Source: Nesterenkonia haasae (GTDB lineage: Bacteria; Actinomycetota; Actinomycetes; Actinomycetales; Micrococcaceae). From it: a stretch of 64,000 nt of DNA. How positions within the stretch are numbered: position 1 is the stretch's first letter; each line of letters begins with the position of its first letter. Location: assembly GCF_010119385.1 (NCBI RefSeq), contig NZ_VFIE01000018.1, positions 494,375 to 558,374 on the forward strand, given 5' to 3'. A program made the translations under genes and the position numbers. This document shows, in pieces, positions 15,882 through 25,175 of the stretch. Below the pieces are notes generated by a model that saw only the letters and a program-made list of their open reading frames with translations, ran no database searches and had not been told where the DNA came from.

Positions 15882-16367
15882 ATGATCAACTCAACCTTTA
15901 CCCGCCTTGACCCTTTTGCTCTGGTGGATGATTTCCTCCGCCAGTCACGCATTCCCCAGTTCAACGATCAGCAGCGGACCTCCGGGTTCGTGCCGGCTGT
16001 TGATGCACATAGGGACAACGAGGACCTCGTGGCCTCTGTTGACCTTCCCGGAGTTGATCCGGCGAACGATATCTCCGTAGAGCTCTCTAACGGTGGGCGA
16101 ACACTCACCGTCTCCGGCGAGCGCAAAATCCGCCATGAGGCTGAAGGGTTCCGCGAAGTCCGTTACGGCAGCTTCTCCAGAACGCTGCACCTGCCGGAAG
16201 CGGTGCAGGAACGTGACATCTCCGCTGACTACGAATCCGGCGTCTTGACCGTGCGAATAGCAGGTGTCTACGCGGAAGAACAGCCGCAGAAGATCCAAGT
16301 CACGTCCAACGCCGGATCGCAGCAGGTCGACGCTTCCGAAGCTGACGCAAAAGAGATTCGCCAATAG
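15882..16367 (+). CDS. Hsp20/alpha-crystallin small heat-shock protein
   Basis: A 161-residue ATP-independent holdase. A short N-terminal arm is followed by an alpha-crystallin domain (about residues 40-135: DLVASVDLPGV, LTVSGER, the SFSRTLHLPEAV strand and GVLTVRIAG), then a short polar tail. The canonical C-terminal I-x-I/V anchoring motif is present only weakly (KIQV). The start follows AGAGGA by 11 bases. It stands alone, with a HAIR site upstream and a hairpin terminator 32 bp after the stop. Confidence 0.93.
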   Translation: MINSTFTRLDPFALVDDFLRQSRIPQFNDQQRTSGFVPAVDAHRDNEDLVASVDLPGVDPANDISVELSNGGRTLTVSGERKIRHEAEGFREVRYGSFSRTLHLPEAVQERDISADYESGVLTVRIAGVYAEEQPQKIQVTSNAGSQQVDASEADAKEIRQ

Positions 16368-16399
16368 GAACAGCTATCCACACCGTCTGAAACCAACTG

Positions 16400-16427
16400 T
16401 TGGGGCCGCCTCTTTTGGCGGTCCCAA
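16400..16427. terminator. Hairpin terminator between hsp20 and purU
   Basis: TTGGGGCCGCC and GGCGGTCCCAA form an 11-bp stem (one G-T pair) around a 6-base T-rich loop. It lies between the convergent hsp20 and purU stops and can serve both. Confidence 0.8.
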
Positions 16428-16438
16428 CTTCGTTAAGC

Positions 16439-17308
16439 CTAGAAAACTATAGTTGTGCCGCCATGTCGGATAACCCGGTCCTCGCAGTGCCACTTCACGG
16501 CACGGGACAGCACAGCCCGCTCTACGTCGGCTCCGAAACGAGTGAGCTGGGCGACGTCGTCAGCATGAGAAACCCTGATGACGTCCTGTTCAATAATCGG
16601 ACCCTCATCCAAATCCTCAGTGACGTAGTGCGCCGTAGCACCGATCAACTTCACACCCCGGTCTTTAGCCTTTTGGTAGGGCCCAGCACCAATAAAGGCG
16701 GGGAGGAAGCTGTGGTGGATGTTGATGATCGGCACACCAACCTGGTCCAAGAAGTTCGGGGAAAGGATCTGCATATAGCGCGCCAGCACCACCAGGTCAA
16801 CGTTTCCGCGAAGCAGACTTAGGTGTTCGACCTCGGCGGCCGATTTGTTGTCCCGATCCACCGGCACGTGCTGGAAGTCAATACCGAAGCGGCGTACATC
16901 GTCCTCCAGATCTGGGTGATTGGAGACCACCATCGAGATGTCCATAGGCAGGTCACCGCGGCGATGGCGCCACAGCAGGTCAAGCAGACAGTGATCCGTC
17001 TTGGAGGCGAATATCGCTACCCGCTTGGGCTCAGCGGCATCAGTGAGCTGGAACTCCATGGAGAATCGCTGGCCGAGACGCTCCTCGACTGTCTGCCGGA
17101 TTTCATCCCGCCGCTGAGCGAATCCCGGAAGATGGAACACTGTGCGCTGAAAAAACTGGCCATCTTCCACCCCGGTGGAGTACTGATCCAGGGTGATGAT
17201 GTTGCCACCGAGTTCGGCGATGAGTTCCGATACCGCAGCGACGATGCCGTGCTGGTCGGGGCAAGAGATGACCAGGCGGGCAATGTCAGGACGCTGCTCA
17301 GTATTCAT
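16439..17308 (-). CDS. purU: Formyltetrahydrofolate deformylase
   Basis: Hydrolyses 10-formyl-THF to formate and THF, supplying formate and balancing one-carbon units. An N-terminal ACT domain (ISCPDQHGIVAAVSELIAELG) is followed by a formyl-transferase-like catalytic domain. The key motif is NIHHSFLPAFIGAGPY with the catalytic Asn-His, and TAHYVTEDLDEGPII follows. Length 289 is normal. Two adjacent ATGs occur; the second (17308) is chosen because it lies 6 bases after GGAGG. It is separated from tRNA-Asn, also on the minus strand, by a terminator. Confidence 0.95.
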   Translation of the reverse strand: MNTEQRPDIARLVISCPDQHGIVAAVSELIAELGGNIITLDQYSTGVEDGQFFQRTVFHLPGFAQRRDEIRQTVEERLGQRFSMEFQLTDAAEPKRVAIFASKTDHCLLDLLWRHRRGDLPMDISMVVSNHPDLEDDVRRFGIDFQHVPVDRDNKSAAEVEHLSLLRGNVDLVVLARYMQILSPNFLDQVGVPIINIHHSFLPAFIGAGPYQKAKDRGVKLIGATAHYVTEDLDEGPIIEQDVIRVSHADDVAQLTRFGADVERAVLSRAVKWHCEDRVIRHGGTTIVF

Positions 17309-17350
17309 CATGGGCCTCCGGGATCAAGTACTACCAGCGGAACCAAAAAC

Positions 17351-17375
17351 GCCCTCCACCCGACGGGCAGAGGGC
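17351..17375. terminator. Terminator after tRNA-Asn
   Basis: GCCCTC/GAGGGC outer stem with an inner CCC/GGG pairing. It is followed on the minus strand by GTTTTTGG and on the plus strand by CTTTTGTG. It ends the minus-strand tRNA-Asn transcript. Confidence 0.8.
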
Positions 17376-17388
17376 CTTTTGTGTTTCG

Positions 17389-17460
17389 CTCCCCCGGCTG
17401 GACTCGAACCAGCAACCACTCGATTAACAGTCGAGTGCTCTGCCATTGAGCTACGGAGGA
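17389..17460 (-). tRNA. tRNA-Asn (GTT)
   Basis: The minus strand gives a cloverleaf: acceptor UCCUCCG with CGGGGGA, D-stem GCUC/GAGC, anticodon stem CUCGA/UCGAG, loop CUGUUAA (anticodon GUU), T-arm GCUGG/CCAGC with loop UUCGAGU, discriminator G. The CCA end is not encoded. Confidence 0.95.
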
Positions 17461-17532
17461 ATGGACCTCGAAATTCTAGCAGGCCGGCAGCACTGATGAA
17501 AAATCGGCCTTGCCTCCAACCCCGCTTATAGG

Positions 17533-18111
17533 ATGAGGAGTGTGACTCATCTTGAACGCATTACCGTCTTTACCGGCGGCGCCTCAGGTCATGATCTGAC
17601 CTACCAACAGCATGTTCGCGCGCTCGGCACTGAGTTCGCGCGGGCCGGGATCGGAGTGGTCTACGGCGGGGGGAAAGTGGGGCTGATGGGCCAGATCGCG
17701 GACTCCGCATTGGACGCCAGCGGCGAGGTCATCGGAGTGATTCCCGAGGTGCTCGTAGAACGCGAAGTCGCACATCGAAACATCACATATCTAGAAATCG
17801 TGCCCGATATGCATTTCCGCAAGGCCCGGCTTGGCGAGCTCGGAGACGCCTTTGTGGCCCTCCCCGGCGGAATGGGCACGCTCGAAGAACTCTTCGAAGT
17901 CTGGACCTGGCAATACCTCGGAATCCACGCCAAACCCGTAGCGCTCTACAACATCAAGGGTTTCTGGAACCCTCTCCTGGAGATGATTGACCACCAGGTG
18001 AATGAAGGGTTCATCGCTGGATGGCGGCGGGACGCTCTGGTCATCGCAGACACCCCCGGAGATTTGATCTCCCAGTTGCGGGCCTGGAGACCGCCTATTC
18101 AGGACCGGTAG
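17533..18111 (+). CDS. LOG family protein (cytokinin-type 5'-monophosphate phosphoribohydrolase)
   Basis: A 192-residue protein of the LOG family. Motifs are VYGGGKVGLMG near residue 43 and the signature PGGMGTLEELFEVWTW near residue 115, whose Arg/Glu residues catalyse N-glycosidic cleavage of nucleoside monophosphates. In bacteria the physiological substrate is often unclear. The ATG at 17533 has only a weak RBS (ATAGG). It converges with an SDR gene across 8 bp. Confidence 0.92.
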   Translation: MRSVTHLERITVFTGGASGHDLTYQQHVRALGTEFARAGIGVVYGGGKVGLMGQIADSALDASGEVIGVIPEVLVEREVAHRNITYLEIVPDMHFRKARLGELGDAFVALPGGMGTLEELFEVWTWQYLGIHAKPVALYNIKGFWNPLLEMIDHQVNEGFIAGWRRDALVIADTPGDLISQLRAWRPPIQDR

Positions 18112-18119
18112 GCACTGCA

Positions 18120-18812
18120 TCACGGATTGATCGGGCGAATGGTGAGCTCATCAATACTTGAAGCAGCTTCATTCTCCAAAGCCAAGCGGGCAGTCTTGGC
18201 CACCGCCTCCGGGGAAATGTAGCGGGCGCCGTCGTACTCTGTGTTCCCCGCAGCAGTCTGTAGGGCGACCTGCATATCCGTGTCCACCTGACCCGGGTGC
18301 AACGACGTCACTCGCACGGCACCCCGTTCCTCTTCCCGCAGGGCGTCGGTGAAGGCCCGCAGCGCAAACTTGGATCCGGAGTAGAGCGCACTACCGGCGC
18401 GGGATCTGAAACCCGCCCCAGAATTGATGGCCACCACATGCCCTGATGCTGCTCGCAAGGCAGGCAGTGTGAGACGGGTCAGCTCCGCCACGGCGAAGAC
18501 ATTGATCTCGAACATCTCCCGCCACTGGTCCAGTGTGGCCTCACCCACAGGATTGGTCCACGCCAAGCCGGCCGAGTGGACCAACACGTCCAACTGCTGC
18601 ACGCCGGTCTCTTCCCATGCGCGCCGTACAGCGTCAGCATCGCCAAGATCAGCCACGAACGGTGCCGCGTCCGGCAGCGAGGAGACCACCTCGTGCACAC
18701 GCTCAGGGCTGGTGCCACCGACTAAGATGCGGTAGTCCGGACTCAACTCTTCGGCGATCGCGCGGCCTATCCCCCGCGACCCACCAGTGATCAGTGCAAC
18801 TTTCTCAGCCAT
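18120..18812 (-). CDS. Short-chain dehydrogenase/reductase
   Basis: A classical SDR, 230 residues, with cofactor motif GGSRGIGRA at the N-terminus, a NAG-like HSAG, catalytic Ser in INSGAG, and YSGSK with the catalytic Tyr and Lys. The HPGQVDTDM segment following the active site is typical. NADPH preference is suggested by the Ser-Arg in the glycine loop. No substrate can be assigned from its neighbours. Confidence 0.9.
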   Translation of the reverse strand: MAEKVALITGGSRGIGRAIAEELSPDYRILVGGTSPERVHEVVSSLPDAAPFVADLGDADAVRRAWEETGVQQLDVLVHSAGLAWTNPVGEATLDQWREMFEINVFAVAELTRLTLPALRAASGHVVAINSGAGFRSRAGSALYSGSKFALRAFTDALREEERGAVRVTSLHPGQVDTDMQVALQTAAGNTEYDGARYISPEAVAKTARLALENEAASSIDELTIRPINP

Positions 18813-18874
18813 AGTCCGTAGTTTATCTTCCCCACCCTGATCGCGAGCCGGAGGCAGAACGATACAGTGGCTCC

Positions 18875-19648
18875 ATGAACCCCGGACAGAATTCTCCCGC
18901 CGAGCGGCTGACGCTGAGCTCGGGGCTCATCGTCCGCGAACTCAGCAACTACGGGGAACTCAAGCAGGCCTGCCAGCTCTATCGTGGCGTGTTCGGTTAC
19001 ACCGGGGAGGACGAGTCGCTGAACCCACGGATGCTGAACTCACTGCTGAGCCACTCAGGTTCGGTGGTCGGCGCAGTGGATCCCTCCGGCACAGTGCTGG
19101 CCTTCGCCTACGGTTGGGCCGCTGTCGAGACCGGCGACGACGCCCACATCTACCACTTCTCCCAGGCAGCCGTGGTCTCCTCCGTCCTGCAAGGGCAGGG
19201 TGTCGGCCGGGCACTGAAACGAGTCCAAGCAGCCATGGCCCAACGTTCAGGCGCGGAACGCATGCGATGGACCTATGACCCCCTACTGGCCCGCAACGCC
19301 CACTTCAATCTTGATGTCCTCGGTGCCCGCGGCCGCTGGTACTCCCCTGACGCGCAGGGCCTGCCAGGCACTGACCGCATCACCGTGGAATGGCGCTTCA
19401 CTGACGACGACGCCGCTCCAGATGCGCCGAACGCTGATGGCGCCAGCACGCCCCACGTTGCCGTGGGCGAACTGCACCACAACGCAGCCGGGACCCACCT
19501 GGGACTACCGGCTGCCAAGCCTGTGGACCCTGATCTCGCCGCCAGCCTGCGCCAACAGATCCGGGGTGTATTCGACCAGGGCCTGACCGCTCTCTCCTGT
19601 TTCCGTACCGACCCACACACCGCTGTGTACACCTTTATTGAGGACTGA
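18875..19648 (+). CDS. GNAT-family N-acetyltransferase-like protein (COG3375 type)
   Basis: A 257-residue protein with an N-terminal GNAT fold. The acyl-CoA loop is seen in SSVLQGQGVGRALKR near residue 110, and WTYDPLLARNAHFNL near residue 135 is characteristic of the COG3375 group. Three bases separate its stop from the racemase/OSBS gene, whose RBS lies inside this gene, so they form an operon. In other bacteria this pair is linked to N-succinyl- or N-acyl-amino acid racemisation, which suggests it acylates an amino acid. Confidence 0.8.
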   Translation: MNPGQNSPAERLTLSSGLIVRELSNYGELKQACQLYRGVFGYTGEDESLNPRMLNSLLSHSGSVVGAVDPSGTVLAFAYGWAAVETGDDAHIYHFSQAAVVSSVLQGQGVGRALKRVQAAMAQRSGAERMRWTYDPLLARNAHFNLDVLGARGRWYSPDAQGLPGTDRITVEWRFTDDDAAPDAPNADGASTPHVAVGELHHNAAGTHLGLPAAKPVDPDLAASLRQQIRGVFDQGLTALSCFRTDPHTAVYTFIED

Positions 19649-19651
19649 TCC

Positions 19652-20767
19652 ATGCGCATTGTCTCCGCCACACTCCACGACGTTGAGCTTCCGCTGGTCC
19701 ACTCGTTCGAGACTTCCAGCCACCGGAAGTCCTCGTTGCGGCATCTGATTGTGGAACTCACTGACGAGACCGGCACCACAGGGTGGGGAGAGATAGCCTC
19801 CCCAGCGGGGCCATACTACGCATCAGAGACCACCACCAGCGCTTGGCACACTGCTCAGGAGTATTTGATCCCCGCGGTCCTCGGGGCGGAGTGGGAACAT
19901 CCTGATGAGGTATCCGGACTCTATGCGAAGGTGCGCGGGCATTGGTTCGCCAAGGCGGGAGTTGAGATGGCGGCATGGACCCTCTTCGCCGCCCACAGCG
20001 GCCAGCCCCTGGCGCAGGCCCTGGGCGGGACCCGCAGCACCGTGACCGCAGGGGTCTCCCTCGGGATCGAACCGAGCATTGATGACTTGTTGACGCAGGT
20101 GGCCAAGCACGTGGACTCCGGTTATCCGCGGGTGAAGCTGAAGATCGCCCCAGGGTGGGATGTGGAACCGGTCAAGGCGGTACGCGGGGCATATCCAGAA
20201 CTCGATGTTCACGTTGATGCCAATGGGGCCTACCCCGGTGATGAGGAGGCCTTCGGCATCTTTCGCGCACTCGACCCGCACCGGCTGACGATGATTGAAC
20301 AGCCCTTCGCGCCCCGGAATTTCCTCGATTCAGCGCGCCTCCAGGCTGAGCTGGATACACCGGTGTGCCTCGACGAATCGGTGGAGACGTTGGATGATCT
20401 GCGCACCGCGCTTGAGCTCCGAGCAGGAGCAGTGCTGAACATCAAAGTCTCCCGCATGGGAGGACTCAGCGCTGCACGCGAGGCACACAATCTGGCACAG
20501 GGGGCCGGCTGGCCCGTCTGGTGCGGGGGGATGCATGAGTTCGGAATCGGCCGGCTCGCCAACGTCGCGATCTCCTCGCTGCCGGGCTTCACCTTGCCCT
20601 CAGATGTCTCCGCCAGTGGAAAGTACTACGCGGAAGACATCATCGAACCGGCAGTGACTGCCGACGGCGGCGTCGTCACCGTCCCGACAAGACCCGGCCT
20701 GGGCGCTGAGGTGCGTACTGCACTGATTGCCGAGCACGCGAAGCAGACCGCCTCATTCACTGCATAG
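19652..20767 (+). CDS. o-Succinylbenzoate synthase / N-acylamino acid racemase (enolase superfamily)
   Basis: A 371-residue enolase-superfamily enzyme of the MenC/NSAR group. The catalytic lysine lies in RVKLKI near residue 165. Metal ligands are Asp in DVHVDANGAY, Glu in MIEQPF and Asp in CLDES, and the second lysine is in IKVSRMGG. The group includes enzymes that make o-succinylbenzoate for menaquinone and enzymes that racemise N-succinyl amino acids. With no other men genes nearby and a GNAT partner immediately upstream, racemase activity is the better contextual guess; dual activity is possible. Confidence 0.85.
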   Translation: MRIVSATLHDVELPLVHSFETSSHRKSSLRHLIVELTDETGTTGWGEIASPAGPYYASETTTSAWHTAQEYLIPAVLGAEWEHPDEVSGLYAKVRGHWFAKAGVEMAAWTLFAAHSGQPLAQALGGTRSTVTAGVSLGIEPSIDDLLTQVAKHVDSGYPRVKLKIAPGWDVEPVKAVRGAYPELDVHVDANGAYPGDEEAFGIFRALDPHRLTMIEQPFAPRNFLDSARLQAELDTPVCLDESVETLDDLRTALELRAGAVLNIKVSRMGGLSAAREAHNLAQGAGWPVWCGGMHEFGIGRLANVAISSLPGFTLPSDVSASGKYYAEDIIEPAVTADGGVVTVPTRPGLGAEVRTALIAEHAKQTASFTA

Positions 20768-20790
20768 CGCGGCGTGCGGGGTACCGAACC

Positions 20791-22977
20791 TCACTTGCTG
20801 TCAGCAGCTGCCTCGTCATAGTCAATCTCCGGGGTAAAGCCAGACTCCATGTCCGCCTTATGACCCCGAGAGCGCAGGACTGCCTGAATCGCAACAGCTG
20901 CCGCGACGACGCCGAGACCAGCACCCGAGACAACAACATCTGGGTAGATGAGCATCACACCACCGACGACGAGCAGCACCCGGTCGACGACTGTGCCGTG
21001 GGCTATGAGGTAGCCCGCCAGACCTGACGAGACCCCTATCATGCCCAGTACCACGGTGCCCAGCGCCAGTATGAGCTCCGTGAAGGTGCCTTCCAGAAGC
21101 AGGGCGGGTTCGAGGATGAAGGCGTAGGGGATGAGGAATCCGGCCACTGCCATGCGCATAGCGCTCACGCCTGCGCGCATAGGATTCGCACCAGCGATGC
21201 CCGCGCCGGCGAAGGCGGCGAGACACACTGGTGGCGTCACATCTGCAAGGATGCCGAAGAAGAATACGAACATATGCGCCGCGATCAGCGGCACGTCGAA
21301 GTTCTGATAGAGAATCGGGGCCGCAACAGTGGCTGTCACCACGTAGTTCGCGGTGGTCGGCAGTCCCATACCGAGGATGATGCACGCGATCATCACCATG
21401 AAGAGAACCAGCAGGAAGTTTCCACCCGCGAGGGCTACCAGACCGGCGCCCAGCTGACCGCCCAGGCCGGTGGAAGTCACCGTTCCGGCGACCATACCGG
21501 CCGTGGCACAAGCGGCAATGACCGGAAGCGCAGTGCGGGCACCCGCCACCAACATCTGGGCCACTACATACACCAGCGCTACCAACATCTTGCCGATTTC
21601 TGAAAGCGGGCTCTTGCCCTCCTTTGTGGCCTGGCTGATCACCGGGACCACATGCTCGATGATGGCGCGGAGCAGACTGAGAGCCAGTGCGGTGCCGATG
21701 CCGAAGAGGGCAGCGCGCATCGGGCTCGCGCCTCCGAGCAGGGTGCCGATAATGACCACCAGCGGCAGCAGCATATCGATGCGGGTGATGATGGATTTCC
21801 AGCTCGGAAGCTCTTCAGGCGGAATTCCCTTGAGCTCATTGCGCTTAGCCTCGAAATGCACCGAGAGAAATGCACCCGTGAAGTACAGCGCTGCCGGAAT
21901 GATCGCAATCACGATCAGCTCGTTGTACTCCAGACCGGAGATGTTCTGAGCCATGATGAACGCGGCCGCACCCATGATGGGTGGCACCATCTGACCACCG
22001 GTTGAGGCAGTCGCCTCGGTCGCTGCTGCCACGTGCGGCTTGAACCCGGCGCGTTTCATGATGGGGATGGTGAAAGAGCCCGAGGCCACCGTATTGGCCA
22101 CCGAGGACCCGGACACCATGCCCTGAAGGCCCGAGGCCGCCACGGCAGCCTTGGCCGGTCCGCCGCTGAACCGTCCGGCAGCGCGGAAGGCGAGATCGTT
22201 GAAGAACTGGCCGATGTTCGTTCGCAGCAGCACAACAGCGAAGAACAGGAACAGGAAGATGAACTCGGAGGAGACCCGGATGGGAGTGCCGAAGATACCC
22301 TGTCCTGCGGAGAGGAACATATTTGTGGCGAACTCGCTCCAGTCCTGTCCGCGGTGCCCCCAGTTTCCGGGCATCACAGAACCGGTGGCGAACAGTGCAT
22401 AGAGGATGGCCACACCGGCCACAACCACTATCGGGGTTCCCACGCAGCGTCGGGAAGCCTCCAGCACAAGAATGACTCCGAGTGTGGCTACCAGGACGTC
22501 GGTGTCGCTGTAGCCAATGATCGCTACCTGGTTGGAGACCAGGTACTCGTAGTTGAAGAAGATGTAGAGGCTGCACACAGTGGCAACCACAGCCAGGACC
22601 ACGTCGTACCACGGGATACCACGGTGCCTACCAGTCAGCACGTCGAGCCAGCGGTTGCCGCTGGGCTTGACGTGCAGCAGTCGCTTTGAAGCGGGATAGA
22701 GCAAGAAGATCAGCGCCAGTGCGCCGGCGACGTGAAGCGACCCGTGCATCCACGCGTTGTACGGACGTTCAAACGCAGCGTAGAGATGATAGGCGGTGAA
22801 GACGACAGAGATGCCGCCGACTACCCAACCCCACCATCCGAGGTCGGTGCGGAAACGGCTGGAGATGTCATGAGCGCGCAGGACATCGTCCGCCTCCTGC
22901 TGAGCCGCAGCCCCGGTGGCGGCATCCTCTGAAGATGCCGACCCCCGGGGCTGATCGGCTGCGGCAGTCGAGGTCAC
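20791..22977 (-). CDS. TRAP transporter fused permease (TAXI type, 4TM+12TM)
   Basis: A 728-residue protein in which the small and large TRAP membrane subunits are fused. The N-terminal part (residues about 45-240) carries the small subunit helices. The large domain follows with GLQGMVSGSSVANTVASG, AATEATASTGGQMVPPIMG and MGLPTTANYVV, all typical of DctM-like permeases. It imports an organic anion using a sodium gradient. The start overlaps the stop of the binding-protein gene by 4 bp (translational coupling). Fused permeases are normal for TAXI-type systems. Confidence 0.93.
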   Translation of the reverse strand: MTSTAAADQPRGSASSEDAATGAAAQQEADDVLRAHDISSRFRTDLGWWGWVVGGISVVFTAYHLYAAFERPYNAWMHGSLHVAGALALIFLLYPASKRLLHVKPSGNRWLDVLTGRHRGIPWYDVVLAVVATVCSLYIFFNYEYLVSNQVAIIGYSDTDVLVATLGVILVLEASRRCVGTPIVVVAGVAILYALFATGSVMPGNWGHRGQDWSEFATNMFLSAGQGIFGTPIRVSSEFIFLFLFFAVVLLRTNIGQFFNDLAFRAAGRFSGGPAKAAVAASGLQGMVSGSSVANTVASGSFTIPIMKRAGFKPHVAAATEATASTGGQMVPPIMGAAAFIMAQNISGLEYNELIVIAIIPAALYFTGAFLSVHFEAKRNELKGIPPEELPSWKSIITRIDMLLPLVVIIGTLLGGASPMRAALFGIGTALALSLLRAIIEHVVPVISQATKEGKSPLSEIGKMLVALVYVVAQMLVAGARTALPVIAACATAGMVAGTVTSTGLGGQLGAGLVALAGGNFLLVLFMVMIACIILGMGLPTTANYVVTATVAAPILYQNFDVPLIAAHMFVFFFGILADVTPPVCLAAFAGAGIAGANPMRAGVSAMRMAVAGFLIPYAFILEPALLLEGTFTELILALGTVVLGMIGVSSGLAGYLIAHGTVVDRVLLVVGGVMLIYPDVVVSGAGLGVVAAAVAIQAVLRSRGHKADMESGFTPEIDYDEAAADSK

Positions 22978-23990
22978 GGCAGGTCGACGTCCTGCTCTTC
23001 AAAGTAGCGCTCAGCGCCTGGGTGGAGAGGCAGGGCGCCGAGGCCCAGCAGCGCCTCGTCGATGTCGATGTTCTCGCCGACCTCAAGGGTGATGCTGTCG
23101 GCGTTGTCGAACAGTGCGGCGGTCAGGTCATAGGCCAGATCGTCGCTCACCTGTGTCGTCGAAGCCACGAGAGCTGCGAAGACCGAGATGGTGGTGATGT
23201 CGTCGTCAGCGAAATCGTAGATGTCGGACTCGATCGTGTACGGATCGAACAGCCCACCCTCTGCGATCTCCTCAGCATCGGACTCATCCAGTGACAGCAG
23301 TGACACATCAGTGGTGGCGGCCAGCGAGGTCAGCGCAGCGACCGGTGGTCCGGCCACGAACATTGAAGCGTCGATCTGCTCGTCACCCAGCATTTCGGTG
23401 GAAGCACCGAAGTCTGTCACCTCAGGGGTGAAGTCGATCTCGTAGTGTTCGAGGATGGCGTCGGAGATTGCACGAGTACCGGAGCCAGCGTCACCGACTG
23501 CGATGGTCGCGCCTTCGAGGTCCTCGATGGACTCGATGCCGGAGTCGTCGCGGACCACAATGTGCATGGCCTCGGGATAGAGGTTGGCGATCCAACCCAC
23601 GTTATTGATCTCGATGCCCTCGAGGTCCTCGAGCTCTCCGGTGTAGGCCAACGCCGCAGTGTCATTCTGCGTCAGTGCCAGCTGCGACTGTTCGTTGTAA
23701 ATCCGGCCCAGGTTCTCACCGGACCCACCGGATTCCACGTAGTTCACAGAGGCGTCAGTTTCTGCGGAGAAGATCTCGGAAAGTTCACCACCGAGTGGGT
23801 AGTACGTGCCACCGGTGCCTCCGGTGGTGAACTCCAGGTCGGTGGTGAAGTCGTCTTCGCTGCCGACCTCAACGTCGGCGTCGCCCTCATCCCCGTTTCC
23901 GTTGTCATCGCCGTTGTCGTCCCCACATGCGGCGAGTGCGGTCATCGCGGCCACAGCAGTCATTGCTGCGGCTGTTCGGCGGATAGTCAT
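22974..23990 (-). CDS. TAXI-family TRAP substrate-binding lipoprotein
   Basis: A 338-residue extracytoplasmic receptor of the TRAP system. ATG at 23990 follows AGGAGG by 4 bases; 22 further upstream codons are excluded. The signal peptide ends at lipobox LAAC, followed by a very acidic linker (Asp/Glu/Asn/Gly). The binding domain has the TAXI signature FTTGGTGGTYYPLGG near residue 50 and VGDAGSGTRAISDAIL. First gene of the TRAP operon. TAXI substrates include glutamate and other organic acids; this one is unknown. Confidence 0.93.
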   Translation of the reverse strand: MTIRRTAAAMTAVAAMTALAACGDDNGDDNGNGDEGDADVEVGSEDDFTTDLEFTTGGTGGTYYPLGGELSEIFSAETDASVNYVESGGSGENLGRIYNEQSQLALTQNDTAALAYTGELEDLEGIEINNVGWIANLYPEAMHIVVRDDSGIESIEDLEGATIAVGDAGSGTRAISDAILEHYEIDFTPEVTDFGASTEMLGDEQIDASMFVAGPPVAALTSLAATTDVSLLSLDESDAEEIAEGGLFDPYTIESDIYDFADDDITTISVFAALVASTTQVSDDLAYDLTAALFDNADSITLEVGENIDIDEALLGLGALPLHPGAERYFEEQDVDLP

Positions 23991-24203
23991 TGGTCCTCCT
24001 GATAAACATGATTCATGGGTGCGACCGACCCGGTCCACCTCATCACAAGCTTGCAATGAGGGTATTCCCAGCCGACCCCGTGAAGATCACACTAGAGCAG
24101 GTCAGCGGCATTCGGCCAGTCAGCGAGTGGCCTGAAACACAAACGTAACCTTAATGCCGCGTGTCTTCGAAGGAGTGACCGTCATACTCCGCTCATACGT
24201 AGG

Positions 24204-25166
24204 ATGGAGGTCATGACTTCTACTGCTCGTACTGCTTCCGGACATGGACTCGCCACGATCGCCGCAGACGGCACCGTGCTGGACACCTGGTTCCCCTCCC
24301 CTGCCCTGGTCCCGCTGGCGGAGAACGACGACGCCACCTTCACCAGTCACTTCCAAGCCGCAGAAGGTGAAGACCCAGACCGTGGGGTGAAGGTGCAGGC
24401 AGTGTCGGTGGAGTCAGACCTAGACGCTGAGGCCACCGGGACATCCGATGTGTGGTTGCGCCTGCATCTGCTGTCCCACCGGCTGGTGACTCCCAACAGC
24501 ATCAATCTCGACGGAATCTTCGGCCACCTCTCCAATGTGGTGTGGACCAACTTCGGTCCCTGCACTGTTGAGGGTTTCGAACTCACGCGCCTGAAGCTGC
24601 GCAGCCGCGGACAAGTCACGGTGTATTCCATTGACAAATTCCCGCGCCTGGTGGACTACGTCACCCCGTCCGGGGTGCGAATCGCCGATGCGGACCGTGT
24701 GCGGCTGGGCGCCCACCTTGCTGAAGGCACCACAGTGATGCATGAAGGGTTCGTCAACTTCAACGCGGGCACGCTGGGTGTCTCCATGGTTGAGGGCAGA
24801 ATCTCTGCCGGCGTCGTCGTCGGGGACGGGTCGGACGTCGGAGGTGGTGCGTCCATCATGGGCACCCTCTCCGGCGGAGGCAAGGAGAAGATTTCCCTGG
24901 GTGAAGGGGTCCTGCTGGGCGCGAACTCCGGCGTTGGTATCTCGCTGGGCGATGACTGCGTGGTCGAGGCCGGGCTCTATGTCACCTCCGGAACCAAGGT
25001 CACCGTGCTGAACAGTGACGGCAGTGTCCGCGGCACAGCTAAGGGCTCGGAACTTTCCGGGTCAGCGGGTCTGCTTTTCCTCCGCGACTCGGTCACCGGG
25101 CAGGTTCAGGCCCGCCCACGCAAGGGCCAGAAGGTCGAGCTCAACGCCGCGCTGCACGCCAACTGA
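24204..25166 (+). CDS. dapD: 2,3,4,5-Tetrahydropyridine-2,6-dicarboxylate N-succinyltransferase
   Basis: Third step of the succinylase branch of DAP/lysine biosynthesis. It succinylates tetrahydrodipicolinate using succinyl-CoA. At 320 residues it has the length of the actinobacterial group, with ASGHGLATI near the N-terminus, a left-handed beta-helix of hexapeptide repeats (about residues 190-265, including [14 protein letters not shown]) and the [13 protein letters not shown] turn. Start choice is between ATGs at 24204 and 24213; neither has an ideally spaced RBS. A small inverted repeat GGAGT/ACTCC lies at 24172-24190. The anchored acidic protein follows after 9 bp. Confidence 0.95.
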   Translation: MEVMTSTARTASGHGLATIAADGTVLDTWFPSPALVPLAENDDATFTSHFQAAEGEDPDRGVKVQAVSVESDLDAEATGTSDVWLRLHLLSHRLVTPNSINLDGIFGHLSNVVWTNFGPCTVEGFELTRLKLRSRGQVTVYSIDKFPRLVDYVTPSGVRIADADRVRLGAHLAEGTTVMHEGFVNFNAGTLGVSMVEGRISAGVVVGDGSDVGGGASIMGTLSGGGKEKISLGEGVLLGANSGVGISLGDDCVVEAGLYVTSGTKVTVLNSDGSVRGTAKGSELSGSAGLLFLRDSVTGQVQARPRKGQKVELNAALHAN

Positions 25167-25175
25167 GGCTGCACC

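Noticed and set aside
16823-17449. Plus-strand frame across purU and tRNA-Asn
   Set aside because: It reads through a tRNA gene and antisense to purU; no motif supports it.
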